Counted from the first letter of the stretch, positions 33,613 through 42,672 are shown. The stretch is 64,000 nt of DNA from Sandaracinaceae bacterium (GCA_040218145.1 JAVJQK010000115.1:1-64000), one strand, 5' to 3'. Notes: a model not told the origin generated them from the sequence alone. Numbers and translations are program-made.

Positions 33613-35016
33613 TCAGAGCGTCGGGAGGCGCACGCGCTTCGGGCGCGGGTCGGCGCCGGGCGGCGGCTCGGGGAGGGTTCCGTCGGCCTCGTAGAGATCA
33701 GCCACCAGGTCGTACGCGGCGGACTTCGTCACGAACGCCTTGCGGACCTCGCCCGGCTGCGCGGTGCCGTTGGCCAGGTAGACCTTGCCGTCGATCTCGG
33801 GGGCCTGACCCCACCAGCGGCCCTCGAGGAGCAGCTCGGACTCGTCGCTGATCCCTTCGACCAGGACCTCGACGTCGCGGCCCACCATCGCGTCCATCTT
33901 CCGCTTCGAGATGGGACGCTGGGCGGCCATGAGCTTGCGGTGCCGCGATGCGGCGACCTTCGGCGGGACCTGGGCGTCCATCGTGCCGCTCGCGGTGCCC
34001 TCTTCGACCGAGTAGCGGAAGACCCCGACCCGATCGAACTCGGCCCAGCGCACGAACTCGAGCAGCTCCTCGAAGTCGGCGTCGCTCTCGCCGGGGTGCC
34101 CGACGATGAAGGCGGTGCGGAAGACGAGGTCGTCGATCTGCGTGCGCATCCGGTCGACCACGCGCCGCAGCCGCTCACCGCCGTGCCCGCGCTTCATGCG
34201 GCGCAGCATCGCGTCGGACGCGTGCTGGAGCGGCATGTCCACGTAGGGCAGGACCTTCGGGTGCTCGGCCAGCAGCGTGATCAGGCCGTCCTTGATCGTC
34301 TCGGGGTAGAGGTAGAACAGGCGCACCCAGCGCAGGCCGGGCACCTCGGCCACCGCCTCGGCGAGCTTCGCCAGATCCGTGCCGTCCTTCAGGTCGCGGC
34401 CGTAGGCGATGGTGTCCTGGCTGATCAGGTTCACCTCCACCGTGCCGAGCTCGACCAGCCGCCGCACCTCCTCGACCACGTCCTCGACGCTCCGGCTGCG
34501 CTGCTTGCCGCGGAAGCTCGGGATGGTGCAAAACGCGCAAGACCGGTTGCACCCCTCGGCGATCTTCACGTAGGCGCTGTGGTTCCCCTGGGACAGCCGC
34601 CGCGGATCGGTCGCGCGGAGCGTGTAGTCGGCCGGGTTGCCCACCATCATGCGGGGCGCGCCCGCGCGGTCGAGCACCTCGCCGAGCTTGAGCATGTCGC
34701 TCGAGCCGAGGAAGTGGTCCACCTCGGGCATCTCCGAGGCGAGCTCCTCCGGGTAGCGCTGCGAGAGGCAGCCAGCGACCACGAGCTTCTGGCAGGAGCC
34801 CGTCTGGCGCAGCTCGCCCATCTCGAGGATCGTGTTGACCGACTCCTCCTTGGCCTCGTCGATGAACCCGCAGGTGTTGACGACGATCACCTCGGCGTCC
34901 TCGGCGCGGTCCACCAGGCGGTACGCCCGCGTGTCCGACACGCCGAGCATCACCTCGGTGTCCACCCGGTTCTTGGGGCAGCCGAGGGAGATGAAATGGA
35001 TGGTCTTTTCGCTCAT
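33613..35016 (-). CDS. rimO: Ribosomal protein S12 methylthiotransferase RimO
   Basis: A 467-residue radical SAM methylthiotransferase. The N-terminal UPF0004 domain has SLGCPKN, NTCGFIDEAK and AGCLSQRYPEEL, whose three Cys bind the auxiliary [4Fe-4S] cluster. The radical SAM motif is CNRSCAFC. A C-terminal TRAM domain follows (about 385-450). RimO adds a methylthio group to an Asp of ribosomal protein S12; CNRSCAFCTIPSFRGKQRS and IAYGRDL are typical of it rather than of MiaB. The start is ATG 35016. It is divergent from the SPASM radical SAM gene across 64 bases. Confidence 0.93.
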   Translation of the reverse strand: MSEKTIHFISLGCPKNRVDTEVMLGVSDTRAYRLVDRAEDAEVIVVNTCGFIDEAKEESVNTILEMGELRQTGSCQKLVVAGCLSQRYPEELASEMPEVDHFLGSSDMLKLGEVLDRAGAPRMMVGNPADYTLRATDPRRLSQGNHSAYVKIAEGCNRSCAFCTIPSFRGKQRSRSVEDVVEEVRRLVELGTVEVNLISQDTIAYGRDLKDGTDLAKLAEAVAEVPGLRWVRLFYLYPETIKDGLITLLAEHPKVLPYVDMPLQHASDAMLRRMKRGHGGERLRRVVDRMRTQIDDLVFRTAFIVGHPGESDADFEELLEFVRWAEFDRVGVFRYSVEEGTASGTMDAQVPPKVAASRHRKLMAAQRPISKRKMDAMVGRDVEVLVEGISDESELLLEGRWWGQAPEIDGKVYLANGTAQPGEVRKAFVTKSAAYDLVADLYEADGTLPEPPPGADPRPKRVRLPTL

Positions 35017-35080
35017 GCGCAGCGGGCCAACGTGACGCCGCACCCCGCACGGCGCAACCACTCGGTGTAGGCTGGCCGGC

Positions 35081-36166
35081 ATGGGGAGCCGTCCGAAGAA
35101 GTACGCGTTGGCGATCGAGCTGACGAGCTACTGCAACCAGAAGTGTGGCTACTGCTACAACGGCTGGCGCGACGACGGCGGCAAGTCGGTCGGGTCGCTG
35201 CCGCGGGACGAGCTGCTGACGCTGGTCGACCGCGCGCTGACCGAGGTCGACTTCGACCACGTGACGCTCACCGGCGGAGAGCCCTTCGCGCGCAAGGACG
35301 TCTTCGACGTGCTCGACGTGGTGAAGGGGCACGGCAAGCGGGCGAAGATCATTTCGAACGGCGGGCTGATCACCGACGCGCTCGCGGAGCGGCTCGCGCC
35401 CTATCGCCCCTACTTCGTGCAGATCACCCTCAACGGGATCGACAAAGAGACGCACGAAGCGCACGTGGGGCCGGGCCACTGGGAGGTCACCCTCGAGGGC
35501 ATCGAGGCCTGCCGCCGCGCGGGCGTGGTGCTCAGCGGCTGCGTGGTGGTGACGCGCAAGAACGCGCACCAGGTCGGCGCCATCCTCGATCTCTGGCGCA
35601 GCCACGGCGTGACGAACATCGCGCTCAGCCGCTTCTCCCCCGCGGGCTACGCGTCGGAGCAGGTGGCGGAGCTGCTCTGCTCGCGCTCCGAGCTCATCGA
35701 GGCGCTGAGCCAGGCAGAAGAGCGCGGGCGCGACCACGGCATGCAGATCCAGGTCACGATGCCCACGCCGCAGTGCGTGATCGAGCACGCCGACTACCCG
35801 CACGTGACCTTCGGCGGCTGCCCCATCGGCACCGAGATGCAGGAGCTCGCGCTCGGCCCGGACGGCGGCCTGCGCAATTGCACCCTGCACGAGGAGGTCA
35901 TCGGCAACGCCAAGGACGAGTCCTTCGCCGCCCTCGTGACCGCGCCCGCCGTCACCGCCTACCGCGACGTGACCGACGAGTTCTGCGAGCCCTGCCCGCT
36001 CAAGTCCTCGTGCCTCGGGGGCTGCGGCGCGGCCGCGCACTGGACGCTGGGGGAGGGCCGACGCCTCGACCCGTTCGTCGCGCAGCACGTCGACGAGGCC
36101 TTCGCCGAGCGCCTGAAGGGGCTGCGCGAGGGCGGGCTCATCGCCGCGGAGCGCCTGGTCCGATGA
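35081..36166 (+). CDS. Radical SAM protein with SPASM-type C-terminus
   Basis: A 361-residue radical SAM enzyme. Cys18, Cys22 and Cys25 (CNQKCGYC) bind the SAM cluster. TLTGGEPFARKDVFDVLDVV is the usual substrate/SAM block. A SPASM-like C-terminus is suggested by FGGCPIGTEMQELALGPDGGLRNC and CEPCPLKSSCLGGCGA, which supply auxiliary-cluster Cys. Such proteins often modify peptides, though some act on other substrates. The stop overlaps the next gene by four bases, which couples it to the B12/radical SAM/PIMT fusion. I found no candidate precursor peptide in the flanking gaps. Confidence 0.88.
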   Translation: MGSRPKKYALAIELTSYCNQKCGYCYNGWRDDGGKSVGSLPRDELLTLVDRALTEVDFDHVTLTGGEPFARKDVFDVLDVVKGHGKRAKIISNGGLITDALAERLAPYRPYFVQITLNGIDKETHEAHVGPGHWEVTLEGIEACRRAGVVLSGCVVVTRKNAHQVGAILDLWRSHGVTNIALSRFSPAGYASEQVAELLCSRSELIEALSQAEERGRDHGMQIQVTMPTPQCVIEHADYPHVTFGGCPIGTEMQELALGPDGGLRNCTLHEEVIGNAKDESFAALVTAPAVTAYRDVTDEFCEPCPLKSSCLGGCGAAAHWTLGEGRRLDPFVAQHVDEAFAERLKGLREGGLIAAERLVR

Positions 36167-38343
36167 CCCGCGTGCTGCTGCTGTGGCCGGGCTGCGAGGG
36201 CCCGGCGAGCGGCAACTTCGGGGTGCCGCAGCTCGTCCTGATGGCGACGCACGCGCGCCGCGAGACCGGCGCCCACGTCGAGATCGTCGACCTCGCGGCC
36301 GAGCGCTACTTCGGGCCCGTGGACGTCGCGAAGCTCTTCGAGGGCTGGGACGTCATCGCCTTCAGCGTCTACTCCAGCTTCGATCACCTCAAGTGCATGG
36401 CGCTCGCGGAGCTGGCCCGGCAGCAGAGCCCCGACGCGGTGATCATGGCGGGCGGCTACCACGCGAGCGCGCGCCCCACCGAGCAGGTCTTCGACGGCTC
36501 CCCCTACGACGTCTGCGTGGTGGGCGAAGGCGAGCTGGCCTTGGTCGAGGTCATCGAGTCGGTCGAGGGCGGCGCGCCGCTCAGGCAGACGATCCTCGCG
36601 AGCAACCCGGTGACCGACCTGGACTCGCTCCCGCCGAGCGACTGGAGCTACCTCGACCGCTACCGCCCCATCGCGCGCAAGGTCGCCTCGCAGGCCCAGG
36701 TCTATCTCTCGCGCGGCTGCCCGTTCGACTGCGCCTTCTGCATGGAGCGCGCAAAACGCGAGGTCAGCTGGCGCAGCCTCTCGGTCGAGCGCGCGGTGCA
36801 CGAGGTGGTCTCGCTCCACCGCTACCTCGATCTGCGGGGCTGGACGCTCTACGTGGCCGACGCGCTCTTCGGCATGAAGAAGAGCTGGCGGCGCGAGTTC
36901 CTGGCCGCGCTCGCGCGTGAGCAGGTCCCGGTCGACAAGCTCTGGCTGCTCATCCGCGTCGATCTCGTCGAGGACGAAGACCTGCGGCTCTTCGCGGACG
37001 CCAACTGCGGCCTCGGCTTCGGGCTCGAGTCGGGCGACCCGCAGCTCTTGGCCACCATTCGCAAGGCGGGCCGGCTCGACACCTACCTCGACCGCATGAA
37101 GGAGGTCAGCGCCTGGGCGCGCACCCATGACGTGCCGTGGGGCGCCAACATCATCTGCGGCCACCCCGGCGAGACGCCCGGCACGATGGAGCGGAGCGCG
37201 GCGTACATGCGCGAGCTCTTCCTCGACCCGAAGGGCGTGACCGGCTTTCTGAGCGTCGACCCGTTCCGGCTCTACCCCGGCTCGCCGATCGACACCGAGC
37301 GGCGGCAGTGGGAGCAGCGCTTCGGCACCGTCTTCCATCGGCCTTCGTGGTGGGACGACGGCGATCAGGAGTTCCTCGCGGAGTGGGTCGACCCGAGCGC
37401 GGAGCTCGACTGGCGCACGCGGACGCGGCTTCAGCACGAGCTCTACGGCCCGATCCTCCGCCGCATCGAGGACAACTTCGTCTACCGCGGCCCGGCCCGT
37501 GAGTACTTCCTGCGCGCGGTGCGCGACCAGGTGCAGCAGTCCGAGCCGCGGACCCGCGTGCACTACCTCGGGCGCTACTACGCCTGGCTCCGCTACCTCG
37601 GCTTCCGCGAGAAGGCGGAGCAGCTCATGCGCGACGACGCGAAGCTCACCGAGCTGACCCGCCGACGCCGCGTCGCCTGGCGCCCGACGGTCGCGGAGCG
37701 CGCGCAGCTCGCGCCCGACGACCCTTTCCTCGACGTCATCGAGCGCGTGCCGCGCGAGCGCTTCGTGCCCGTCGATCAGATCGCGGAGTCGACGCGCGAC
37801 GAGGCGATCCACCTCGACGACAGCGGCGCCGCCACCGTCAGCGCCATGCACGCCTACGCGCGCTCGTTCTCGCTGCTCCGGATCGAGGCGGGCATGACCG
37901 TGCTCGACCTCGGCGGCGGGACGGGGTACGGCGCGGCGATCCTCGCGGAGCTCGTCGGAGAGGCGGGGCGGGTGATCAGCGTGGAGCTGGACCCAGCCCT
38001 CAGCGCGCGCGCTCGGGCGCTCTGCCCCTCGAACGTCGTCTGCGTCTGCGGCGACGCGACCGACCCCGCGCGCTGGGAAGTCGACCCTTCCACCATCGAC
38101 GCCGTCACGGTCGGCTTCGCGCTGCCGTCCATCCCCGCGTCGTGGTCATCCGCGCTGCGCCCGGGGACGCGCCTGGCCGTCCCCGTCGGTGAAGGCGACG
38201 CGCAGCGCCTCCAGCTCGTGACCGTGGGCGGGGAGACGCGGACGCTCGAGCCGGTGCGCTACGTGCCGATGCGTCGGACCGTGCCCGCGCGCGCTGCGCC
38301 CACGAAGGCCCGCGCGAAGGCGCGCCTGCCGCTCGTGGACTGA
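36163..38343 (+). CDS. B12-binding radical SAM protein fused to a PIMT-like methyltransferase
   Basis: A 726-residue triple-domain protein. Residues about 1-140 form a cobalamin-binding-type Rossmann domain without the DxHxxG motif. Residues about 175-480 form the radical SAM domain with Cys186, Cys190 and Cys193 (CPFDCAFC), and a partial TIM barrel with LGFGLESGDPQLL and ANIICGHPGETPGTM. Residues about 507-726 form a protein L-isoaspartate methyltransferase-like domain: RVPRERFVPVDQ, VLDLGGGTGYGAAILAELVG (SAM motif I), ALPSIPASWSSALRPGTRLAVPVGE. The usual PIMT loop (DxPIGxGQTIS) is replaced by DDSGAATVSAMHAYA. It is coupled to the SPASM gene by an ATGA overlap. A natural-product or protein-modification role is inferred. 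Confidence 0.87.
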   Translation: MTRVLLLWPGCEGPASGNFGVPQLVLMATHARRETGAHVEIVDLAAERYFGPVDVAKLFEGWDVIAFSVYSSFDHLKCMALAELARQQSPDAVIMAGGYHASARPTEQVFDGSPYDVCVVGEGELALVEVIESVEGGAPLRQTILASNPVTDLDSLPPSDWSYLDRYRPIARKVASQAQVYLSRGCPFDCAFCMERAKREVSWRSLSVERAVHEVVSLHRYLDLRGWTLYVADALFGMKKSWRREFLAALAREQVPVDKLWLLIRVDLVEDEDLRLFADANCGLGFGLESGDPQLLATIRKAGRLDTYLDRMKEVSAWARTHDVPWGANIICGHPGETPGTMERSAAYMRELFLDPKGVTGFLSVDPFRLYPGSPIDTERRQWEQRFGTVFHRPSWWDDGDQEFLAEWVDPSAELDWRTRTRLQHELYGPILRRIEDNFVYRGPAREYFLRAVRDQVQQSEPRTRVHYLGRYYAWLRYLGFREKAEQLMRDDAKLTELTRRRRVAWRPTVAERAQLAPDDPFLDVIERVPRERFVPVDQIAESTRDEAIHLDDSGAATVSAMHAYARSFSLLRIEAGMTVLDLGGGTGYGAAILAELVGEAGRVISVELDPALSARARALCPSNVVCVCGDATDPARWEVDPSTIDAVTVGFALPSIPASWSSALRPGTRLAVPVGEGDAQRLQLVTVGGETRTLEPVRYVPMRRTVPARAAPTKARAKARLPLVD

Positions 38344-38345
38344 GC

Positions 38346-38394
38346 ACGGCTCGGAGCTCCGCGCGCACGCAGCGGAGCTCGTCCCGCGAGCCGT
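38346..38394. terminator. Long hairpin between convergent genes
   Basis: The outer arms ACGGCTCG (38346-38353) and CGAGCCGT (38387-38394) and inner arms GAGCTCCGC (38354-38362) and GCGGAGCTC (38372-38380) pair perfectly, with a 6-base bulge on the 3' side. It lies 2 bases past the fusion gene stop and 28 bases before the end of the convergent gene. There is no T-run, so it is probably a factor-dependent or bidirectional terminator. Confidence 0.6.
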
Positions 38395-38421
38395 CGTACG
38401 CCCGGGAGGGCTGCGTTGCGC

Positions 38422-39297
38422 TCAGAGCTGGGCGAAGACGGATGCGCGCTCCGATGGCGCGTCGATCAGCTGCGCGGCCGCGCGCGCTTCACAGAGGCCG
38501 AGGGCCCTCGCCTGCGTGACGAGCGGCGCCAGATCGAGCCCCGCGAGCCAGCTTGCGTGCGCGTCGCGGAGAGCGTCGCTCGCGTCCGCGAGCTGACGGG
38601 CGACGGCCGAGAGCGCGCTCCACTCGGCGCGCACGTAGTCGCCGCTCTCCCGCCGGCCCGCGTCACGGACCATCGCCTCGTGCATGGCGAGCACGGCGGG
38701 GCTCTCCGGCGCGAGCCCGCTCCAGTCGTCCGGCACGCCCACGAGCACGCGCCGCTCGAACGCCCGGCCGCGCGCGCCCAGGGACCAGACCAGCTCCACG
38801 TCGGCGCCCTGCAGCGCGGGGCACCGCTCTCTCGCCTCGGCCATCGGCGCGCGGAGCCGCTCGAGCCGCTCGAGACACGAGGCCAGCAGCTCGCGGTGCC
38901 AGGCGGTCGCGAAGGCGGGGGCGGCGAGGGAGATCGCGGCGCGGAGCAGCTCCACGTGCTTCGCGTCTCGCACGCGGGCCAGGACGCGCGCGTCGGCCAC
39001 GTCGCCGTCGCTCAGCTCGGTCATCGCGAGCGCGGCCGTCGCGCGGAGCTGCGCGACGTCGCCGTAGAGCTCGGGCAAGAGCTGCAGGTCGAGTGAGGCG
39101 TCCCCGCGGGCGAGCGCGACGATCGTCTCCGCGTCGCGCGCGATGGGCTCCCAGGCCATCCCGGGCAGGGTCGCCCGGAGCCACGCGAGGTAGCGCGCGT
39201 CGGACAGGCGCTCCGGGCCAGGGAGAGGCAGAAACGTCAGGGCGTGGCAGCAGAGCTGGGTGTAGTCGTTCGCGACGCGGAGCACGGGAGCGGTCAC
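38422..39297 (-). CDS. Helical protein of unknown function
   Basis: A 291-residue Ala/Leu/Arg-rich, largely helical, probably soluble protein. It has short Cys pairs (QLCCHALTF) and blocks such as LPLPGPERLSDARYLAWL and VWSLGARGRAFERRVLVGVPDDW. No family or catalytic motif is recognised. The start GTG 39297 overlaps the stop of the small lipoprotein gene upstream by four bases, so both are probably co-translated. It might be a cofactor of the lipoprotein or peptidase upstream. Confidence 0.72.
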   Translation of the reverse strand: MTAPVLRVANDYTQLCCHALTFLPLPGPERLSDARYLAWLRATLPGMAWEPIARDAETIVALARGDASLDLQLLPELYGDVAQLRATAALAMTELSDGDVADARVLARVRDAKHVELLRAAISLAAPAFATAWHRELLASCLERLERLRAPMAEARERCPALQGADVELVWSLGARGRAFERRVLVGVPDDWSGLAPESPAVLAMHEAMVRDAGRRESGDYVRAEWSALSAVARQLADASDALRDAHASWLAGLDLAPLVTQARALGLCEARAAAQLIDAPSERASVFAQL

Positions 39298-39578
39298 TCG
39301 GGAGGCGCAGGAGGGACGGGGTCGTCGTCGGTGTCGATCTCGCCCCTCTCCGGCGCGGGCTCTGCCTCCCCGGTCGGCTCGGGGGGCATCGGCGGGCTCA
39401 GACAGGGCATCGGCGGCGAGGGGTCGCCTTCGTCGGGCTGGACGATCGGTGGCTCGAGGCAGACGGTCGGGCCGGGCGCCTCGTCACACGCGGCCGCGGC
39501 GAGCCCCGAGAGCGCGAGGCCGATCAGGCGGCTCCGACGCGCGAGGATGGCGGCGCGGTCCTCGTCGTCCGACGACAT
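39294..39578 (-). CDS. Small Pro-rich exported protein
   Basis: A 94-residue protein starting at ATG 39578. A charged N-terminus (SSDDEDRAAILARRSR) precedes a membrane/signal helix (LIGLALSGLAAAAC), giving a possible lipobox Cys at about residue 31. The rest is Pro/Glu/Asp-rich with three further Cys (LEPPIVQPDEGDPSPPMPCLSPPMPPEP). The stop overlaps the next gene (GTGA). It follows the M28-type peptidase-like gene by 23 bases in the same direction. Function unknown. Confidence 0.65.
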   Translation of the reverse strand: MSSDDEDRAAILARRSRLIGLALSGLAAAACDEAPGPTVCLEPPIVQPDEGDPSPPMPCLSPPMPPEPTGEAEPAPERGEIDTDDDPVPPAPPE

Positions 39579-39601
39579 GGCGCATACGGTAAACGAGACC
39601 C

Positions 39602-41164
39602 TCACCACGCGTCCACGCTGCGACGCGCCTGCTCGTACCAGGATCGCCACGCGTCCAGGACGCGCGCCTCCTCGGCCTGCGTCGAGCGGCCCTCGCGCAC
39701 CCAGCTCGACGCGGTCTCTCGCAGCTCGCGCATCCGTTGCCGCTCGCCCGCGTCGAGCGCCGCGCGCAGCGTCTCCCGGTCGTCGCTCGCCATCGTGATC
39801 GCCGCCGCGCCGAACACCGCCGCGACGCGGCGCATCTCGCGCCCGCTGACGCGATCGAAGCGGTCTCGTGTCGTGTGGTAGGCGTCGTCGGTGAAGTGCC
39901 AGCCGAGCGCCGCGGGGAGCCCGCGGTCGAGGAAGGGAACGTGGTCACTGCCGCCTTCGAACGGGTTCGTGCGCCAGCGCCAGGGCCCGTCCAGCGCGGC
40001 CACCGCGCCCGCGGACGCGGCGAGCAGATCGTCGAGGAAGTGACCGCGCAGATCTTCCTCGCGCAGCTCGGTCGCGCCCCACTCGGTGTGCGCGTCGGGG
40101 GGGCGCAGCCAGATGGCGCCGGGGTCCGGCATGCGCTCGATGAGAAACGGCGCGCCCGTCTCCTCCGGATCGATGCCCACCATGTCCAGCACGAGCCCGG
40201 CCGCGACGGGAACGGGCGGCGCCTCGAGCCACGCGCGCGAGACCTCCATCTCCTGGCCCCAGAGGAAGACCAGCGTGCGCCGCATGGATCGACCCCGCAG
40301 CGCGAGGGCCAGCTCGGCCAGCGTGGCGACGCCAGACGCGTTGTCGTTCGCGCCCGGCTCGTCCGCGTGGGCGACGAACACGATCGCGCCCGCGTCGGGA
40401 TCGCGCCCCGGGATCCGGGCTTCGAGGGCGGTGGCGCGTGAGGAGCCTCGCGCGACCTCGATGTCCACCCGCACGCGCGCGGCCTCGGTCTCGGTCGCCA
40501 CACGGAGCGCGCGGTGATCCGCGTCGGAGAGCGAGAAGCCGAACGCGGGCGCCTCGTGCTCGGGCAGGTAACCGAACTGCGCGCTCTCCGGGTAGCGATC
40601 GGGCGCGTGGTACGGCTCGAGGTTGCGCACGAGCAGGCCCACCGCGCCGCTCGGCGCCACCAGCTCTTCGAAGAGCGCGCGGGGCGAGCCCTCGCCCAGG
40701 ATCACCTTGCCGCGCGCGTCGAGCCCCTCGCGCACGTCCTCGGCCCGGACCACCTCGAGCTCCCCGTGGAGAGTATCCGAGCCGACGAGCAGGGTCGCGC
40801 GGTCCACGCCCGTCTCGTCTTCGAACGCGATCAGCGGCGCGCCGTTCAGGGTCAGGCGCGCGGCGCGCGGCGTCCACGTCGGCCGCTCCGGGCCCAGCTC
40901 CAGGCGACGCACGTCCGCGCCGTCGAAGCCGCCGCGGAGCAGCTCGGTCTGCACGCGCTCGAGCGTCTTCTGGTAGCCCTCGTTGCCGCGCACGCGAAAG
41001 AAACGGTCGACGTAGCGCACCGTCTCGAGCGCGGCGTCGGGGCGGAAGGCCGCGTGGACCTCGGCCGCGCGCGTGGCCAGGTGATCGGTGGGCGCGGTCG
41101 TCGCGCGTGGGGGCGCCGAGCAGGCGAGCACGAAGAGCCAGGCGAGGGCCAACGAGTGACGCAC
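39602..41164 (-). CDS. M28-like metallopeptidase lipoprotein
   Basis: A 520-residue lipoprotein (signal sequence LALAWLFVLAC, lipobox Cys15). A PA-like inserted domain spans about 100-215. The zinc-peptidase core has His266 and Asp268 (VAHADEP), Asp274 (GANDNASGVATL), Asp327 (LDMVG) and a late His (GGSDHVPFLDRG). In M28 peptidases a Glu-Glu pair supplies the general base and a metal ligand. Here it reads Gln304-Glu305 (LWGQEMEV), so the catalytic base may be missing. It is either an altered aminopeptidase or a binding pseudopeptidase. The start is GTG 41164. Confidence 0.82.
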   Translation of the reverse strand: MRHSLALAWLFVLACSAPPRATTAPTDHLATRAAEVHAAFRPDAALETVRYVDRFFRVRGNEGYQKTLERVQTELLRGGFDGADVRRLELGPERPTWTPRAARLTLNGAPLIAFEDETGVDRATLLVGSDTLHGELEVVRAEDVREGLDARGKVILGEGSPRALFEELVAPSGAVGLLVRNLEPYHAPDRYPESAQFGYLPEHEAPAFGFSLSDADHRALRVATETEAARVRVDIEVARGSSRATALEARIPGRDPDAGAIVFVAHADEPGANDNASGVATLAELALALRGRSMRRTLVFLWGQEMEVSRAWLEAPPVPVAAGLVLDMVGIDPEETGAPFLIERMPDPGAIWLRPPDAHTEWGATELREEDLRGHFLDDLLAASAGAVAALDGPWRWRTNPFEGGSDHVPFLDRGLPAALGWHFTDDAYHTTRDRFDRVSGREMRRVAAVFGAAAITMASDDRETLRAALDAGERQRMRELRETASSWVREGRSTQAEEARVLDAWRSWYEQARRSVDAW

Positions 41165-41238
41165 GCGCGGACCCTAGCAGGGACGGGGCCGCGCTTTCGC
41201 TTCCGCCGCGGGCCCGTCGGTGCTAACTGCCCCGCCCG

Positions 41239-42096
41239 ATGGCCAAGAAGAACAAGAAGCGCGACAAGTCGAAGAAGCGAAAGAAGAAGCTCGCGACGCT
41301 CGCCGACCGCCACGACCTCTACCAGCGGAGCGTGCAGAACCCCGACTTCGAGGTCGAGCTGGCCGACAGCTACTTCCGCCGCCGCGTCGGTCGCAAGCCG
41401 CTGACGCTGCTCGAGGACTTCTGCGGCACCGCGCTCCTCTGCGCCGAGTGGGTGAAGTCGGATCCGAACCGCGAGGCGACCGGCGTCGACATCTCGGGCG
41501 AGGTGCTCGGCTGGGGCCGCGAGCACAACATCGTGCCGCTCGGTGAGGACGCCGAGCGCGTGAGCCTGGTCGAGGGCGACGTGCGCACCGTGCACGAGAC
41601 CAAGTTCGACGTCGTCATGGCGCTCAACTACTCGTACTTCTGCTTCCAGGACCGCCCGACCTTGCGCGGCTACTTCGAGAAGGTGCGCGAGAACCTCGGC
41701 GAGGACGGCCTCTTCTTCCTCGACCTCTTCGGCGGCTGGGAGTCGGTGCAGGAGCTCGAGGAGGAGCGGAAGTGCGACGACTTCTGGTACATCTGGCATC
41801 AGGCCTCGTACGACGCGATCCAGTCTCATTTCCTCGGGCACATCCACTTCCGTTTCAAGGACGGGAGCAAGATGAAGAAGGCCTTCACCTACGACTGGCG
41901 CCTCTGGAACATCCGCGAGCTGCGTGAGCTGCTCGAGGAGGCCGGCTTCCGCCACACCGAGGTGCTGTGGGAGGGCGAAGACGAGGACGGCGAGGGCAAC
42001 GGCGTCTACCGCCCGCGCGAGAAGGTCGGCAACGACCCCGGCTGGAACGCCTACATCCTCGCGAGCGTGGACACGCCCAAGAGGCTCAGGAAGTAG
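41239..42096 (+). CDS. Class I SAM-dependent methyltransferase
   Basis: A 285-residue enzyme with a Lys/Arg-rich N-terminal tail (MAKKNKKRDKSKKRKKKL), which may bind RNA or DNA. The SAM-binding fold is shown by LTLLEDFCGTALLCAEWV (motif I without the usual GxGxG), ATGVDISGEVLGWGREHN, VSLVEGDVRTV and FDVVMALNYSYFCFQ. The C-terminal part (FLDLFGGWESVQELEEER and later) is typical of small-molecule or lipid methyltransferases. The last 11 bases overlap the convergent hydrolase gene. Substrate unknown. Confidence 0.83.
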   Translation: MAKKNKKRDKSKKRKKKLATLADRHDLYQRSVQNPDFEVELADSYFRRRVGRKPLTLLEDFCGTALLCAEWVKSDPNREATGVDISGEVLGWGREHNIVPLGEDAERVSLVEGDVRTVHETKFDVVMALNYSYFCFQDRPTLRGYFEKVRENLGEDGLFFLDLFGGWESVQELEEERKCDDFWYIWHQASYDAIQSHFLGHIHFRFKDGSKMKKAFTYDWRLWNIRELRELLEEAGFRHTEVLWEGEDEDGEGNGVYRPREKVGNDPGWNAYILASVDTPKRLRK

Positions 42097-42631
42097 CCGA
42101 GAGCGCTTCGGCCTTCACCACGCGCGCGTCGTGGGAGAGGCGCATGAGCGAGAGCGCGGTCTCGTGTCGCTCGTCGTCGAGCGCCTCGCACGCGTCCTCT
42201 ACCACGGTGACCTGCATGTCCCGCATGCGCGCGTCGCTCACGGTGGAGAGCACGCACATGTCGGTCGTGAGTCCGGCGACGACGAGCTCCTCGCAGCCGA
42301 GATCGGCGAGGAGGAGCTCGAGCGGCGTGCAGTAGAAGCCCGAGCGGTGCGGCTTCAGGACGAAGAGATCGCTCGGCTTCGGGTCGAGCGCGCGCACCAT
42401 CTCCGCGCCGCGCCCCTCCTCGCACCTCTCGACGAGCTCCTCGAACGAAGAGCGCCAGCGTCCGAAGTTGTCGTTGACGTAGATCACCGGGCGCTCGGCG
42501 CGGCGTGCCTCCGCGGCCAGGCGGCGGGTCGGCTCCACGATCCGCGCCGCGCGACGTAGCAGCCTCTCGGCCCCCTCGAACTCGAAGGGGTGGATCACGT
42601 CGATCAGCAGAAGCGCGCAGCCCGCTCGCAT
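42086..42631 (-). CDS. Isochorismatase-like cysteine hydrolase
   Basis: A 181-residue isochorismatase-family hydrolase. Expected catalytic residues are present: Asp in LLIDVIHPFEF, Lys in FVLKPHRSGFYCT, and the nucleophile Cys in GLTTDMCVLSTVSDA with the preceding cis-peptide motif. The family hydrolyses amides such as nicotinamide, N-carbamoyl compounds or isochorismate. The start is ATG 42631, in a gap with a tandem GTTCGAAT repeat upstream. The 3' end overlaps the methyltransferase gene by 11 bases. Confidence 0.87.
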   Translation of the reverse strand: MRAGCALLLIDVIHPFEFEGAERLLRRAARIVEPTRRLAAEARRAERPVIYVNDNFGRWRSSFEELVERCEEGRGAEMVRALDPKPSDLFVLKPHRSGFYCTPLELLLADLGCEELVVAGLTTDMCVLSTVSDARMRDMQVTVVEDACEALDDERHETALSLMRLSHDARVVKAEALSATS

Positions 42632-42672
42632 GCACCCGACGTAGCCCCCGCGCAGCTCCGAAGAACCGGGGA

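Noticed and set aside
35017-35080. The gap between rimO and the SPASM gene as a site for a precursor peptide.
   Set aside because: 64 bases are too few for both a promoter and a typical precursor gene, and no start codon with a ribosome site was seen.
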